A program made the position numbers and the translations under genes. The notes beneath the pieces were generated by a model. It was given only the letters and a program-made list of their open reading frames with translations, searched no databases and was not told where the DNA came from. Below, in pieces: positions 7,376 through 15,488 of a stretch of 64,000 nucleotides of DNA. Origin of the DNA: Paenibacillus dakarensis (lineage in GTDB: Bacteria; Bacillota; Bacilli; Paenibacillales; Paenibacillaceae); assembly GCF_001373415.1 (NCBI RefSeq), contig NZ_CDSE01000087.1:1-64000 (forward strand). Reading direction: 5' to 3'. Every line of letters starts with the position of its first letter. Positions within the stretch are counted from its first letter, which is position 1.

Positions 7376-8236
7376 TCATCTCTTGCTTAACATTTTCAAG
7401 ACGATGCTCTGAAACCACCGGAAAGGAAGCAGTACCTTTGCTGCAACCGTCAGTCGGGTTCCTAAAGGCAGCCTGTACCTGAACCGAGGGGAAGCGCTTC
7501 GGGCGATTTCCCCGACCAGGGCAGCGACCTCCTGCGGATCACCGCTCTGGTCCGCGGTTGTTTTGGAGAAATTCAAGACCTCGGTCAGGGTTTTACGATA
7601 AGGAGACTCCTCCTTCGCCTGAATATCATTAAAACCCTTGCCCCAGATCGGTGTACCGTAAGCTCCAGGCTCGATCAAGACCACGTCTATGCCAAGCGGC
7701 TGTAGCTCAAACGAAAGACTTTCAGCCATCCCCTCTAACGCGAACTTTGAAGAAGCGTACGGCCCGTAACCTGGGAACCCAACAATCCCGCTTATACTGC
7801 TCATAAATATGATTCTGGATTTTGAAGACCTTCGCATGAGCGGCAGAGCGATTTGTGTAACGGATACAGCGCCAAAAAAATTCACTTCCATCTGATTTCT
7901 CCATGCCTCCAGCGGAACCTCCTCAACCATTCCTCCCAAGGCCTCTCCCGCATTGTTCACCAAAAGATCCAGCCTGCCCCATAGATGATCCATCTCCGCT
8001 ATAGCATTCTTGATCTGTTCAGGCTCACATACATCCAGTTTAATGATATGGATTCTTGAGGTTAGCCCAGCTTTTCTGGCAGCGTCCAAAAGAGCTCCTG
8101 AAGCTTCCGGCCTTCGCATTCCTGCTGCCACTCGATACCCCTGTGCTGCAAGCTCGATGCAGATTAATAGTCCAAATCCGCTCGAGGCTCCGGTCACAAG
8201 AGCGACTTCACCTGTTCGTTCTCTAGGTTTCCCCAT
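7376..8236 (-). CDS. Short-chain dehydrogenase/reductase (classical SDR)
   Basis: A 286-residue Rossmann-fold oxidoreductase. The cofactor motif TGASSGFG is at about residues 16-23, the structural motif NNAG near 92, the catalytic Ser in FMSSISG, and the YxxxK motif in YGPYASSK. The ~35-residue C-terminal extension is basic and hydrophobic, as in SDRs that act on lipophilic or retinol/steroid-like substrates. Substrate is unknown. A good AAGGAG precedes the ATG. It ends convergently with psd, 24 bases apart. Confidence 0.88.
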   Translation of the reverse strand: MGKPRERTGEVALVTGASSGFGLLICIELAAQGYRVAAGMRRPEASGALLDAARKAGLTSRIHIIKLDVCEPEQIKNAIAEMDHLWGRLDLLVNNAGEALGGMVEEVPLEAWRNQMEVNFFGAVSVTQIALPLMRRSSKSRIIFMSSISGIVGFPGYGPYASSKFALEGMAESLSFELQPLGIDVVLIEPGAYGTPIWGKGFNDIQAKEESPYRKTLTEVLNFSKTTADQSGDPQEVAALVGEIARSASPRFRYRLPLGTRLTVAAKVLLPFRWFQSIVLKMLSKR

Positions 8237-8363
8237 TCGTTATGCTCCTTTTTATTCAGCAAGCCTTATATGTATAATTCATGAGAAAAAGCACCCCGTA
8301 AGTCCACCGGATGATTCATATTTCCGGGAACGAACAAAGGTGCTGGTATGTGATAAATATTTA

Positions 8364-8480
8364 TTAGAACCACAAATCCTGCTCAGGTCTTACATTTTTA
8401 TACCGACGCAGCCGGTTTCTAAAAATGCCGCAACCTCCACGACTGCAGATCAAGCTGCGCATTCTTCTTCTTTGGCTCAT
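8364..8480 (-). CDS. Possible 38-residue Arg-rich small protein
   Basis: This short frame lies in the otherwise empty gap between the AraC and SDR genes. The ATG at 8480 follows AGGGGGTG with seven bases of spacing, a strong Shine-Dalgarno-like match. The peptide begins MSQRRRMRSLICSRGGCG and is very basic (nine Arg) with two Cys separated by four residues. No family is recognised. Such short frames with a ribosome site can arise by chance, so it is a candidate only. Confidence 0.3.
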   Translation of the reverse strand: MSQRRRMRSLICSRGGCGIFRNRLRRYKNVRPEQDLWF

Positions 8481-8567
8481 TGTCGGCACCCCCTCTCTCC
8501 CTTTTCCATTTACTTCATCCTATTTACTACCCATTCTTATTCTTCTTGAAACATATGACTGACTTCC

Positions 8568-9353
8568 TCAACGAACTTCTGAAGGGCTTTTGCCCGTGTA
8601 TTGTTTGAATTGACGACTGAAAAAGAAAATATCCCGATAACCCAAGGCATCTGCTACCTCGGTTACATTCATTCCTTGATGAAGCAGCAGATGCTGCGCC
8701 CGCTCAATCCTCATTTTGATAATATAGGACTGAACCGGTGTACCGATTAATTCCTTAAATTTGATCGAGAAATAACGTGGAGACAACCCGGCTCTGGCAG
8801 CCAAATCCTCAACCCGGTGAGGCAGTCCAGGATGCAGCCGGACATAATTCGCAATCTCATGAATCGACTCCGACAGATGGTTGCTCGCTTTCTTGCTCAC
8901 CGGCTTTTCCCGATCATCCCGGAGCAAATAAATCATCAGCTGCTTTAAGATCATCTTTCCTTCTTCTTCCGCCCCGTAAGGATGGTCCAAATAAAGCCGG
9001 ACGTATTTGGCAAGCAAATATTCAAAATCCATCGTCTCCTCCAGCCTCCGGTAAGGAACCGGCACCTCGCTGACAGGATCGGCAACATCGAAGTGTATAT
9101 AAGTCAAAACCAGCGGCTTCTGCGGATTGTGCGTCGCACTCGTATGATCTCCGGGAGAGAACAGAAAACAGCTTCCCTTTCCTACTTCATAAGGCACATC
9201 ATTAAGCACGACGGTTCCTTCACCGCTCCAAACGTAAAACAGATCATAATTTTGCATCGGTTTTTCACGCTTTTGCCATTTCCATCCGGGTTCGCAGACA
9301 ATTTTGGCCAAAGCAGGCATTATTACAAAAGAAGACGACGATGCATTCAGCAT
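8568..9353 (-). CDS. AraC family transcriptional regulator with cupin sensor domain
   Basis: A 261-residue regulator. The N-terminal ~140 residues form a cupin-like AraC_binding domain (GEGTVVLNDVPYEVGKG, FLFSPGDHTSATH). Two helix-turn-helix segments occupy about 165-261 (LAARAGLSPRYFSIKFKE and VTEVADALGYRDIFFFSRQ), ending with the usual GKSP motif. The ATG at 9353 is preferred over the TTG one codon earlier because GGGGGA then lies about nine bases upstream. Sensor type suggests a sugar ligand, but none is shown. The nearest candidate targets are the small leftward frame and the SDR downstream. Confidence 0.88.
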   Translation of the reverse strand: MLNASSSSFVIMPALAKIVCEPGWKWQKREKPMQNYDLFYVWSGEGTVVLNDVPYEVGKGSCFLFSPGDHTSATHNPQKPLVLTYIHFDVADPVSEVPVPYRRLEETMDFEYLLAKYVRLYLDHPYGAEEEGKMILKQLMIYLLRDDREKPVSKKASNHLSESIHEIANYVRLHPGLPHRVEDLAARAGLSPRYFSIKFKELIGTPVQSYIIKMRIERAQHLLLHQGMNVTEVADALGYRDIFFFSRQFKQYTGKSPSEVR

Positions 9354-9424
9354 CAAGTCATTCCCCCTTGTCTTTCAAAATAGAAATCTATTAACCTAGC
9401 ACTATTTACTATGATACTCTCTTT

Positions 9425-10900
9425 CTAACCATTTTGCATGTCCTTCCAAGCTAAAGCCATTCTGGTAATGCCACTCTCAAGCTGGTCCTGGTCCAAATGT
9501 GAGAATGTGAAGCAGGCCGCAGGGGTCCCCATTGATAGATGGTATAAGGCAGCATCCCTGAATTCTACTCCCCGATTACGGCAGGCTTTTTTAAAAATAT
9601 CATAGGTTTCTGGTCCATGCAGCCATTCGGCGTATACATGAAGGCCTGCATCACCCGGATTCATTCGAAACAAATGTGATAGCTTAGCTTCCATCAGCTT
9701 ACCCAGCCGGGAATGCAATCCCTTATAAATCCGGGTCATCCGGCGCAGATGCCTGCCATATCCTCCTCTAGCCATAAAATGAGCCAGCGCCCTCTGTTCC
9801 AGAAGAGCGGGTGACACCGGTTCATACAGTGCTTTGGCAGACACCACGGGTTTAACAAGCATTTTCGGCAGCACGGCATACCCCAGACGAAGTCCAGGAA
9901 ACATGGTCTTGGAGAAGGAGCCGATATAAATAACACGACCCGTATCGTCCAGCGCCTTAAGCGGCTCCATCGGACGGCCGCCAAAGCGAAATTCACTATC
10001 GTAATCATCCTCGATAATGATAGCCTTGTGAATATTCGCCCAGTTCAGCAGTTCTCTTCGCCGCTCCATAGACAGCACAGCACCGGTCGGATACTGCCGG
10101 CTGGGTGTGACGAATAAGAGCCGTGAGTCCCAGCGTTCAGGAATGAGCCCGGCGCTGTCAACCTGAGCAGGTACAATTCTTCCGTCGCAGGACAGCACTG
10201 CATGGCGAATTCCATGATATCCCGGATTCTCTATAACAACAGGGTCACCCGGGCTTATTAACAATTGGGAGAGCAGCATTATCCCTTGCATGGAACCGCT
10301 GAAGATCACAATATGTTCAGGATCCGCCTGTATTCCGCGAGTAAACTTTAAATGCCCCGCAATAGCCTGGCGAAGCTCAGGGTTACCTGCAGAAGGCAAT
10401 TCCAGCTGGCTCTGGTGCCTTGGGTGGCCGGCTGCATAATGGATAGAGCTTTTCCATTCTGCAAAAGGGAAATGTGCTGACTCTGCGCGGTCACCGATAA
10501 ACGATATAAGCTCCCTGTCCTCCATGGGCTGTTCGTGACCCAAATTAAATGATCCTCCATGGGACAGCATCCACTCTGTCATCCGCTGCCCCCAAATCGA
10601 TAACACCGGTTCACAATCATGCTCTTCATGAGCCTGCTCTAATAATGATATTCCCATCGCCACATAAGTCCCGCTTCCTGTCATTGTCACTACATACCCT
10701 TCGGCAAGCAGCATGTCATAGCTTTGAGCAGCAGACCCCCGGGACATTTCATACAGACGGGCAAGCTCACGTGTGGCTGGAAGACGTGTTCCTCCAGGAA
10801 GAATCCCCGCAAGAATGGCATCCCGAAGCGCATGGTATAACGCCAAGTATTTATAACGATATTTCTCCAAGTAAGCCTCAAGCGATAATCCCAGTTCCAT
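9425..10900 (-). CDS. MocR-type regulator (GntR wHTH fused to class I aminotransferase fold)
   Basis: A 491-residue PLP-binding transcription factor. Residues ~1-75 are a GntR winged helix (GTRLPATRELARLYEMSRG), followed by an aminotransferase-fold domain with IIEDDYDSEFRF and the PLP-lysine motif GSFSKTMFPGLRLGY. Start at 10900 is set by GGAGGG about five to eight bases upstream; a longer frame to 11050 lacks a ribosome site. It is divergent from a PNPOx-family gene, and PdxR/GabR-type MocR proteins often control adjacent vitamin B6 or amine genes. Direct repeats of ATTGGA lie in its own promoter. Confidence 0.9.
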   Translation of the reverse strand: MELGLSLEAYLEKYRYKYLALYHALRDAILAGILPGGTRLPATRELARLYEMSRGSAAQSYDMLLAEGYVVTMTGSGTYVAMGISLLEQAHEEHDCEPVLSIWGQRMTEWMLSHGGSFNLGHEQPMEDRELISFIGDRAESAHFPFAEWKSSIHYAAGHPRHQSQLELPSAGNPELRQAIAGHLKFTRGIQADPEHIVIFSGSMQGIMLLSQLLISPGDPVVIENPGYHGIRHAVLSCDGRIVPAQVDSAGLIPERWDSRLLFVTPSRQYPTGAVLSMERRRELLNWANIHKAIIIEDDYDSEFRFGGRPMEPLKALDDTGRVIYIGSFSKTMFPGLRLGYAVLPKMLVKPVVSAKALYEPVSPALLEQRALAHFMARGGYGRHLRRMTRIYKGLHSRLGKLMEAKLSHLFRMNPGDAGLHVYAEWLHGPETYDIFKKACRNRGVEFRDAALYHLSMGTPAACFTFSHLDQDQLESGITRMALAWKDMQNG

Positions 10901-10913
10901 TTTGCCCTCCCAT

Positions 10914-10959
10914 ATTGGACCATTTAAAATAATGTAAATTGGATCTTTTTTCTTGTCAA
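10914..10959 (-). promoter_or_regulatory. MocR gene promoter with ATTGGA direct repeats
   Basis: Minus-strand promoter: -35 TTGACA (10954-10959), 17-base spacer, -10 TACATT (10931-10936). On the plus strand ATTGGA occurs at 10914-10919 and again at 10938-10943, 24 bases apart and bracketing the -10. MocR proteins characteristically bind direct repeats, so these may be their operator. The repeats are short and the link is inference. Confidence 0.55.
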
Positions 10960-11002
10960 TTCGAAAGATATGCTGATTAAAAAACGAAGGGAATGCTGCC
11001 CT

Positions 11003-11617
11003 ATGAGAAGAAGTGAATTTTTGATAGATAATCCAGAGGAAGTGGAGCAATTTCTGGGGGAAATGAGTTTTGGCTTTCTCGGGACCGTTGATGAAGCTGG
11101 CTGTCCGCGTGTTACGCCACTAAATTTTGTATTTGCAGAAGGTGCATTTTATTTTCATGGAAGCCGTTCCGGCGAAAAAATGGACCATCTGTTTCGGAAT
11201 CCTCAGGTTAGCTTTACGGTAGCGGACGAATATGCTCTGATTCCTTCCTATTTTTCCGATCCGGTGATGGCATGTCCAGCTACAGCCTTTTTCAAAAGTG
11301 TCACTGCAAGCGGAAATGCTGTGGTCGTGGATGATCTTGAAGAAAAAGCATTGGCCCTTGGACATTTTATGCATAAGCTTCAGCCTGAAGGCGGATATGA
11401 TCCGATTGATGCCGGTGATCCCAGATATGTCCCTCAATTGAAAGGTGTTGCACTGATCAAGCTTATTCCAGACCGCATGTCAGCCAAGTTTAAATTCGGG
11501 CAAAACATGAAACCACGCAGACGGGACAAGGTTGTGAACGGGTTAAAGAACCGTAATGAAAACCGTGATGCGGTTACCGTCGAACAGATATGTAAGTATC
11601 ATCCTTCTTCTCCATAA
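11003..11617 (+). CDS. Pyridoxamine 5'-phosphate oxidase-family flavin-binding protein (NimA-like)
   Basis: A 204-residue split-barrel FMN-binding protein. The signature FGFLGTVDEAGCPRVTPLN lies near the N-terminus, followed by FHGSRSGEKMDHL and VSFTVADE, the pattern of the NimA (nitroimidazole reductase)/PNPOx-related family. Start at 11003 is likely, with GAAGGGA upstream; an ATG at 10970 in the same frame has no ribosome site. It is divergent from the MocR gene, which may control it. The basic C-terminus (MKPRRRDKVVNGLKNRNENR) looks like a small tail beyond the core fold. Confidence 0.82.
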   Translation: MRRSEFLIDNPEEVEQFLGEMSFGFLGTVDEAGCPRVTPLNFVFAEGAFYFHGSRSGEKMDHLFRNPQVSFTVADEYALIPSYFSDPVMACPATAFFKSVTASGNAVVVDDLEEKALALGHFMHKLQPEGGYDPIDAGDPRYVPQLKGVALIKLIPDRMSAKFKFGQNMKPRRRDKVVNGLKNRNENRDAVTVEQICKYHPSSP

Positions 11618-11632
11618 ACATGTCTCTTTCCC

Positions 11633-11661
11633 GTGACGCTTTTGCAGTCAAATGTTATAAT
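11633..11661 (+). promoter_or_regulatory. Probable promoter of the aminotransferase gene
   Basis: -35 GTGACG (11633-11638), 17-base spacer, perfect -10 TATAAT (11656-11661). It lies about 70 bases before the start at 11732. Confidence 0.5.
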
Positions 11662-11731
11662 GTTAGTCAATGAAAATAAATGAGAGATACTGCACCTTAA
11701 CCTATAGTATTCGGAAGGATGGAATCCACTC

Positions 11732-13030
11732 ATGAACCCATTGGCTGAACAATTGAACGAAAGCATCAAATCAGGGAGTCCTCATGTATACGAAATGCTG
11801 TCGACTCTTGGTAAAGAAATTTATTTCCCTAAGGAAGGTATACTGAGTCAATCAGCTGAAGCATCAAGCCATGCCAAAAAATATAACGCCACGATCGGTA
11901 TTGCGACAGAAGGCGGTATTCCTATGCACCTGGATGTCATCCAGGATAAGCTGTCTGCATATCAGCCGAAGGACCTGTACAGCTATGCTCCTCCTGCCGG
12001 TAAACCTGATCTGCGTTCTGCCTGGCGGAGCAAGATGATCAAGGAGAACCCTTCACTTGAGGACAAAAGCATCAGCGATCCGATTGTGACCAATGCACTT
12101 ACACATGGACTGAGCATTGTAGCCGATCTGTTTGTGAATGAAGGAGATGCCGTGGTCTATCCGGATAAGAACTGGGAGAACTATGAGTTAACTTTCGGGA
12201 TCCGCCGTCATGGCGTTACAGTAAACTATCCGCTGTTTACAGATGACATGAAATTCAATGCAGCAGGCTTGCGTGAAGCTCTGCTCAGCCAGAAGGACAA
12301 AAGCAAAGCTATTGTGCTGCTGAATTTCCCTAACAACCCGACCGGCTATACTCCGGGAATTGAAGAAGGTAAAGCCATCGTAGCAGCAATTCAGGAAGCT
12401 GCAGAAGCGGGCATAAACGTTGTTGCTGTAACTGATGACGCGTACTTTGGTCTCTTCTTCGAGAATTCACTTAAAGAATCCTTGTTCGGACAATTGGCTG
12501 ATCTCCATCCACGCGTATTAGCTGTAAAGATCGATGGAGCAACCAAGGAAGAATATGTATGGGGCTTCCGTGTCGGCTTCATTACGTATGCTTCGGATAA
12601 TAAAGATGTGATTTACGCGCTGGAACAGAAAACACTCGGTATTATTCGGGCTACGATATCCAGCGGCTCCCATCCTTCTCAGACCTTCGTGCTGGATGCC
12701 CTAAAATCACCGGAATTCGAACAACAGAAATTAGAGAAGTTCCATATTATGAAAGGCCGCGCGAACAAAGTCAAATCCCTCCTGGATAGCGGCAAATACG
12801 GCGATGTATGGGAATATTACCCGTTCAACTCCGGGTATTTTATGTGCCTGAAGCTTAAGGACGTCTCAGCAGAGACGCTTCGTACCCACCTTATTCATCA
12901 ATATGGGGTCGGAACAATCGCTCTTGGAGAGCATGATCTGCGGATTGCCTTCTCCTGCATTGAGGAAGAGCATCTTGAAGATCTGTTTGATCTGATTTAC
13001 AAGGGAATCCAGGATCTGAAGCAGTTATAA
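11732..13030 (+). CDS. PLP-dependent class I/II aminotransferase
   Basis: A 432-residue fold-type I enzyme. Visible motifs include YSYAPPAGKPDLR near residue 83, LNFPNNPTGYTP (Asn-Pro cofactor segment) near 198, TDDAYFGLFF near 230, and the Schiff-base region KIDGATKEEYVWGFRVGF near 268-285. The substrate is not evident. Compared with classic aspartate/aromatic aminotransferases the PLP-lysine region is divergent. It is monocistronic, with its own promoter and a strong terminator after the stop. GGAAGGATGG upstream supplies the ribosome site. Confidence 0.88.
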   Translation: MNPLAEQLNESIKSGSPHVYEMLSTLGKEIYFPKEGILSQSAEASSHAKKYNATIGIATEGGIPMHLDVIQDKLSAYQPKDLYSYAPPAGKPDLRSAWRSKMIKENPSLEDKSISDPIVTNALTHGLSIVADLFVNEGDAVVYPDKNWENYELTFGIRRHGVTVNYPLFTDDMKFNAAGLREALLSQKDKSKAIVLLNFPNNPTGYTPGIEEGKAIVAAIQEAAEAGINVVAVTDDAYFGLFFENSLKESLFGQLADLHPRVLAVKIDGATKEEYVWGFRVGFITYASDNKDVIYALEQKTLGIIRATISSGSHPSQTFVLDALKSPEFEQQKLEKFHIMKGRANKVKSLLDSGKYGDVWEYYPFNSGYFMCLKLKDVSAETLRTHLIHQYGVGTIALGEHDLRIAFSCIEEEHLEDLFDLIYKGIQDLKQL

Positions 13031-13048
13031 TCCCAAATATCAATTACG

Positions 13049-13080
13049 ATAAGATCGGGCTAATCCCCGATCTTATTTCT
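13049..13080 (+). terminator. Terminator of the aminotransferase gene
   Basis: AAGATCGGG (13051-13059) pairs with CCCGATCTT (13065-13073), followed by ATTTCTTT. It lies 20 bases after the stop codon. Confidence 0.8.
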
Positions 13081-13099
13081 TTATATAATCAACACTTGC

Positions 13100-13129
13100 C
13101 CATACCCTTAGCCTACGGGCTACATACTA
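13100..13129 (+). promoter_or_regulatory. Sigma-G-like promoter of the YjcZ gene
   Basis: -10 CATACTA (13123-13129), matching the forespore sigma-G -10 consensus, with CCATA at 13100-13104 in the -35 position and an 18-base spacer. The encoded small protein belongs to a sporulation family, which fits. Short motif, so moderate confidence. Confidence 0.4.
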
Positions 13130-13166
13130 TACTGTGTACCAACCAAGAATCGAAAGGGGAATGAAG

Positions 13167-13292
13167 ATGAGTGGAGTTGAAGAAGCAAGATACGGTGGAT
13201 ACGGGATGTGCGGAGGATTCGGAAGCGGCATTGGAGCCATTCTGGTACTGTTTATCCTTCTTGTCATCATCACACGTTCGTTCTGGGTATAA
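13167..13292 (+). CDS. YjcZ-family sporulation small membrane protein
   Basis: A 41-residue protein starting MSGVEEARYGGYGMCGGFG and ending in a single hydrophobic helix (GAILVLFILLVIITRSFWV). The Gly/Tyr-rich head plus the terminal FILLVII helix is the hallmark of YjcZ-type sporulation proteins in Bacillales. The ATG at 13167 is preferred to the ATG at 13161 because AAAGGGG then lies seven bases upstream. It is monocistronic between two terminators and behind a sigma-G-like promoter. Confidence 0.85.
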   Translation: MSGVEEARYGGYGMCGGFGSGIGAILVLFILLVIITRSFWV

Positions 13293-13337
13293 TAAATAAC
13301 TTGTGAAATGTTTGAAATCATAGGCTAAACCGATAAT

Positions 13338-13380
13338 AAGGGCATCCTCATCCGTTCCATAGAACGGCGGGATGCCCTTT
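13338..13380. terminator. Bidirectional terminator between YjcZ and ecsB
   Basis: AAGGGCATC...CCGTTC-cata-GAACGG...GATGCCCTTT forms a long stem with U-tract on the plus strand and A-tract on the left, serving the convergent YjcZ and ecsB transcripts. Confidence 0.8.
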
Positions 13381-13413
13381 AAATCATAAGTAATAAGCAG
13401 TTACCTTTTTAGT

Positions 13414-14646
13414 TTATAAATCATCATCGTCTTCGTCTTCGTCTTCTTTACGCCCCCGTCTCAGAGCCGAGAACCGGAATAAAAAGACAAGTGCCACTCC
13501 GCATACTCCCGTGCCAAGCACAAGGGTGGGCTCGGTGCCGATTGAGGCCAGCAATGGAAGCCACATGAACAAGGCCCATAACAGCTGCACCTGAAATACA
13601 AGCTTTACTTCATTAGCACGCCGCGTGCCCTCAGGCAGAGGATATACATGCAGCCAGAAAGATTCATGGTGCAGCTTTCGCAGTGATGTAAGCTGCAGCC
13701 CGGCAATCATTAGGCTGGCCAGATAAACCACACTGGAAACGATCCCCCCTCGTGTCCACCAGACAAGCAGTGCACCAAGAATGCCAACTCGAATCAGAAT
13801 ACCGAAAATATCGCTCCGGACAAGGCTTTTGATTAATAAATAACGATAGGCTGTATCCTTGCGCCAAGGAAGCCCGCTCCCCCACCGGGAAAGCCACTTC
13901 CGCGCATATACCCGCTGCTCCCGCTGTGGAACATTTACGAACCAGCTCAGAATCATCATCACCCGGCCTGCCTGCCGTTTCTCCACCTGGATCAACCGTT
14001 CCCAAGGGACCGGATGCTTAGCCGGTATAGCCAAAGAAGCAATATAAGCAGCACCGATCAGTACGATAAACAAGAGGCTTTTGAGTTCCGGGTACCATAA
14101 CCACGATGCAATCGCTAATGCCGTTATGGACCAGCGGAGGACACGGTAAGCTGCGGCTGCACTTCTCGATGTCATAGCAAGCTCCTTCCAGCTTCCATAG
14201 CTGGAGAGAAGCTTCAGTACGATCAGCACCGCCAAGGTGATCAGGAGAGATTTGGGAGCTTGGTCGCTCCGTATATACAGAGGCCATAACGTGAGCAGCA
14301 CAAGGGCCAGACCCACTATTTTATAGATCGTTCCGCCTGCCCAGCCCTTGGAGAAATATTGCTTCATTCTTGATTCCTGAGGCATTAAAAATACGGTATC
14401 CGCTTGCTTGAGATAAGTCCGGACACTGCTGTTTACGGTTAAAGGTAAAAGGACAATCAGCATGATCCAGCGGATCGGTAAATTGGGCGGAATATGCTGT
14501 ACCAGTGAAGTGTACCACGCCGAGAAAGCAATGAGCAGAAACAGAAAAACGACCGCTACACCACTTTGAATTACATATCCTAGGTAAGGCAGAATCTCGC
14601 CCCAGAATTGACTTCTCCTTTTGGCAAATAACTCCCGCAGATTCAT
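13414..14646 (-). CDS. ecsB: ABC transporter permease EcsB
   Basis: A 410-residue polytopic membrane protein with about eight hydrophobic segments and an acidic Asp/Glu tail (EDEDEDDDDL). The N-terminus (NLRELFAKRRSQFWGEILPY) and the QADTVFLMPQE segment are typical of EcsB. With EcsA it forms a transporter that in B. subtilis affects secretion, regulated proteolysis and sporulation. Its start overlaps the ecsA stop by four bases (ATGA), so the two are translationally coupled. Confidence 0.88.
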   Translation of the reverse strand: MNLRELFAKRRSQFWGEILPYLGYVIQSGVAVVFLFLLIAFSAWYTSLVQHIPPNLPIRWIMLIVLLPLTVNSSVRTYLKQADTVFLMPQESRMKQYFSKGWAGGTIYKIVGLALVLLTLWPLYIRSDQAPKSLLITLAVLIVLKLLSSYGSWKELAMTSRSAAAAYRVLRWSITALAIASWLWYPELKSLLFIVLIGAAYIASLAIPAKHPVPWERLIQVEKRQAGRVMMILSWFVNVPQREQRVYARKWLSRWGSGLPWRKDTAYRYLLIKSLVRSDIFGILIRVGILGALLVWWTRGGIVSSVVYLASLMIAGLQLTSLRKLHHESFWLHVYPLPEGTRRANEVKLVFQVQLLWALFMWLPLLASIGTEPTLVLGTGVCGVALVFLFRFSALRRGRKEDEDEDDDDL

Positions 14647-15395
14647 CCGCCATTCCCGCCTTGAATGAGAGCATAGAACAATTCCTCTAGTGGAAGATCC
14701 GATTTTCCAGCCTGCTCTGCAATCTCCTGAAGCGTTCCCTGAGCAATAATTCTTCCTTGATGCAGAATGATAAACCGATCACAGTAATTCTCTATAGTCG
14801 ATAAAATGTGGGAGCTCAGGAGCACCGAAGATCCGCCAGCTTTTAACTCCAGCATAAAGTCCAGCAGAGACCTGATGCCGAGCGGGTCCAATCCCAGAAA
14901 AGGTTCATCAATGACGTACAACGAAGGTCTTGCAACAAATGCGCACATGATCATGACCTTCTGCCGCATCCCCTTGGACAAGTGTGCGGACAGGCTGTCC
15001 ATCTTGTCCTCCATACGGAACATGCCAGATAAATGGGCCGCCCGGCTTTCAAATTCCTCACGGGGCACGCCGTATGATCTTGCTGTAAATTCAAGATGCT
15101 CCCTCACCGTCATTTCCTCATATAGAAGGGGAGATTCCGGCACAAAAGCCAGTGCGCCATGATATGCCTCCGAGTTCTCATCCCGGGTCTGGCCCTGAAC
15201 CCGGACTTCTCCTTTGTGCGGCTTCATAAGCCCCAGAATATGCTTCATCGTGGTGCTCTTGCCTGCTCCATTCAGTCCGATCAATCCGACCATTTCACCT
15301 GGCTGAACATGAAAATTAACCTCATGCAGAACAGGTCGGTTCAAGCTGTAACCCCCGCTTAAGTTTTGAACGGATAGCACTGGATTCTCATTCAT
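14643..15395 (-). CDS. ecsA: ABC transporter ATP-binding protein EcsA
   Basis: A 250-residue nucleotide-binding subunit. Walker A is GLNGAGKST at about 38-46, the signature region is LSAHLSKGMRQKV (about 133-145; the LSGGQ position reads LSKGM, as in EcsA), Walker B is LYVIDEPFLGLD (about 158-169), and the switch His is in SSHIL. The sequence ends near the expected 247 residues of B. subtilis EcsA. Partner is ecsB, immediately downstream with a four-base overlap. Confidence 0.92.
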   Translation of the reverse strand: MNENPVLSVQNLSGGYSLNRPVLHEVNFHVQPGEMVGLIGLNGAGKSTTMKHILGLMKPHKGEVRVQGQTRDENSEAYHGALAFVPESPLLYEEMTVREHLEFTARSYGVPREEFESRAAHLSGMFRMEDKMDSLSAHLSKGMRQKVMIMCAFVARPSLYVIDEPFLGLDPLGIRSLLDFMLELKAGGSSVLLSSHILSTIENYCDRFIILHQGRIIAQGTLQEIAEQAGKSDLPLEELFYALIQGGNGG

Positions 15396-15488
15396 TCCTG
15401 TTCACCCCGTTTTCAGCAGCGCTCGCTTTATTCCATACGTAAGCTGAGAGCGCTGGACAATATAATATTCCTAGAACCTTACTTATGC

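Noticed and set aside
8010..8549. 179-codon rightward frame opposite the SDR gene
   Set aside because: Mostly antisense of the SDR coding region; sequence is low in plausible protein features and has no ribosome site.
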